7,778 nt of DNA. It comes from an uncultured Porphyromonas sp. GTDB taxonomy: Bacteria; Bacteroidota; Bacteroidia; Bacteroidales; Porphyromonadaceae. The DNA is taken from assembly GCA_946222055.1 (NCBI GenBank), contig CAMIEW010000035.1, positions 1 through 7,778 on the forward strand, given 5' to 3'. The translations under genes and the position numbers were made by a program. The number at the start of each line of letters is the position of its first letter. The stretch's first letter is position 1. Positions 7,701-7,778 of the stretch are shown piece by piece. A model generated the notes under the pieces. That model did no database searches. It was not told where the DNA came from and saw only the letters and a list, made by a program, of their open reading frames with translations.

Positions 7701-7778
7701 TATCGACTGGGCGAGAGCAGATAGTGCACTCCCGCTGACCACCACCAGTAGGGCGAGTAGCCGCAGAGTCTGCCTGAG
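4755..7778 (-). CDS. susC: SusC-family TonB-dependent transporter, 5' end cut by window
   Basis: This outer-membrane barrel imports maltooligosaccharides using TonB energy, with SusD as its lid. The frame is open to the right edge, so the start codon lies outside; 1007 residues are visible, numbered here from the edge. A GTG at 7745 falls inside the hydrophobic core of the signal peptide and is not the start. The signal peptide ends near ALA/QS (residue 23). A carboxypeptidase-regulatory-like domain follows (29-99), then the TonB box LDEVVVIG (105-112), the plug (about 117-241, with IRIRGGASL, PLIVIDGVP and YGSRASNGVIIITTKKG) and the barrel to the terminal Phe1007. An EF-hand-like loop, DLNGDGKIDNYD, lies at 832-843, as in many SusC proteins. 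There is no N-terminal STN signalling domain, so control through an anti-sigma factor is not indicated. susD follows after 3 nt. The SusC family is certain; the starch substrate is inferred from the neighbours. Confidence 0.96.
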   Translation of the reverse strand, partial: LRQTLRLLALLVVVSGSALSALAQSIHAHGVVVDVEGTPLPGVTVRVTDKTGQGTITDADGNFSLQVDKSDRLTFTYIGFVDQTIAVAGQTFPLRLVLHEDSELLDEVVVIGYGSVQKKDLTGSITTISSKDFQKGAISTPDQLITGKIAGVQIVPGGGGPGSGSTIRIRGGASLNASNDPLIVIDGVPMEGGTLPGAPSALSSINPADIESMNVLKDASATAIYGSRASNGVIIITTKKGSLGQPIRVQASTRFSVSTPRKYVDVYTGDEIRAIVKKSGEQKYIDMLGKENTDWQSAIYQTAFGTDNNVSISGATSWLPYRMSVGYYNEKGILQTDHMQRVTGDLSLSPHFLNDDLTVTLNVKGSYTRNRYADKGAIDGAVRMDPTQPIMSDDVIYKPFGGYWFLTGTNDDGQVIPRSLAPRNPLALLMEKEDRGTTSRIIANSMITYKLPFIKGLSMNLNLAYDYGVGHGTVYIPTTAPLNEYTNQEVGKGGLDNRYRQEKTNKLLDFYVNYKAESDALLGALDVMAGYSYQDWRTKDYRYADKTAGGIEYNKPVFPYDMPRNTLVSFYGRVNYSLLDRYLITATVRTDGSSRFAPEYRWGIFPSVALAWKIKEESFLKDVDAVSDLKLRLGYGMTGQQDGIANYSYQPVYYLSGNQSKYLLGDKWYNMYKPAAYDAEIKWEQTATSNVGLDYGFLNGRLYGSIDLYVKHTKDLLNEIPIPAGANFSNKLLTNIGSMTNKGAELSVNYIPIETKDWNWVLNFNATYNKTEITQLTQVEDPTYLGAEVGGINGATGNYAQIHSVGYAPYSFFVHKQVYDEQGKPIEGVFADLNGDGKIDNYDKYHCGKPAPDFLFGLSTSLRYKGLTLSTSLRANTGNKIYDNVSSNNATLDSVIDPLGWISNATHDYSASGFINKHYLSDYYVRDASFLKMDNLTLSYDFGRLFHDSVGINLGATVQNVFTLTSYKGIDPEVAKNDNDPRKVSGGIDHQFYPIPRTYSLSLGLTF

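Overview
This window looks like part of the genome of a fairly GC-rich Bacteroidota organism. It is most likely in the Bacteroidales, and possibly Porphyromonas-like, but the genus is a guess. The evidence is a SusC/SusD pair, lipoprotein signals rich in acidic residues after the cysteine, no Shine-Dalgarno sequences before the start codons, and many shadow frames typical of a high-GC genome.

All recognisable genes are on the minus strand and read right to left as one compact starch/maltodextrin utilisation (sus-like) locus. From 5' to 3' they are: a SusC-family TonB-dependent outer-membrane transporter (7778 to 4755, its start cut off by the right edge); a SusD starch-binding lipoprotein (4751 to 3219); a SusE-like starch-binding lipoprotein with two C-terminal carbohydrate-binding modules (3222 to 2035); and a GH13 neopullulanase/cyclomaltodextrinase resembling periplasmic SusA (1958 to 99). 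susC and susD are 3 nt apart, and susD and susE overlap by 4 nt (ATGA). susE and the GH13 gene are separated by 76 nt that hold a strong intrinsic-terminator-like hairpin ending just upstream of the GH13 start codon. No gene is visible left of position 99. Positions 1-54 carry a 22-bp-period tandem repeat with palindromic units that starts at the window edge and probably continues outside.

The likely division of labour is as follows. SusE and SusD capture starch or maltooligosaccharides on the cell surface. SusC imports them with energy from TonB. The SusA-like enzyme then cuts the imported oligosaccharides in the periplasm. Compared with the Bacteroides thetaiotaomicron order susA-B-C-D-E-F-G, this locus shows C-D-E-A. 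No susF, susB, surface amylase susG or susR regulator is visible here, though some may lie outside.

Nothing in the window requires a wholly new system. The two features that the known sus model does not explain are the terminator-like hairpin inside the operon and the palindromic repeat array at its 3' end.
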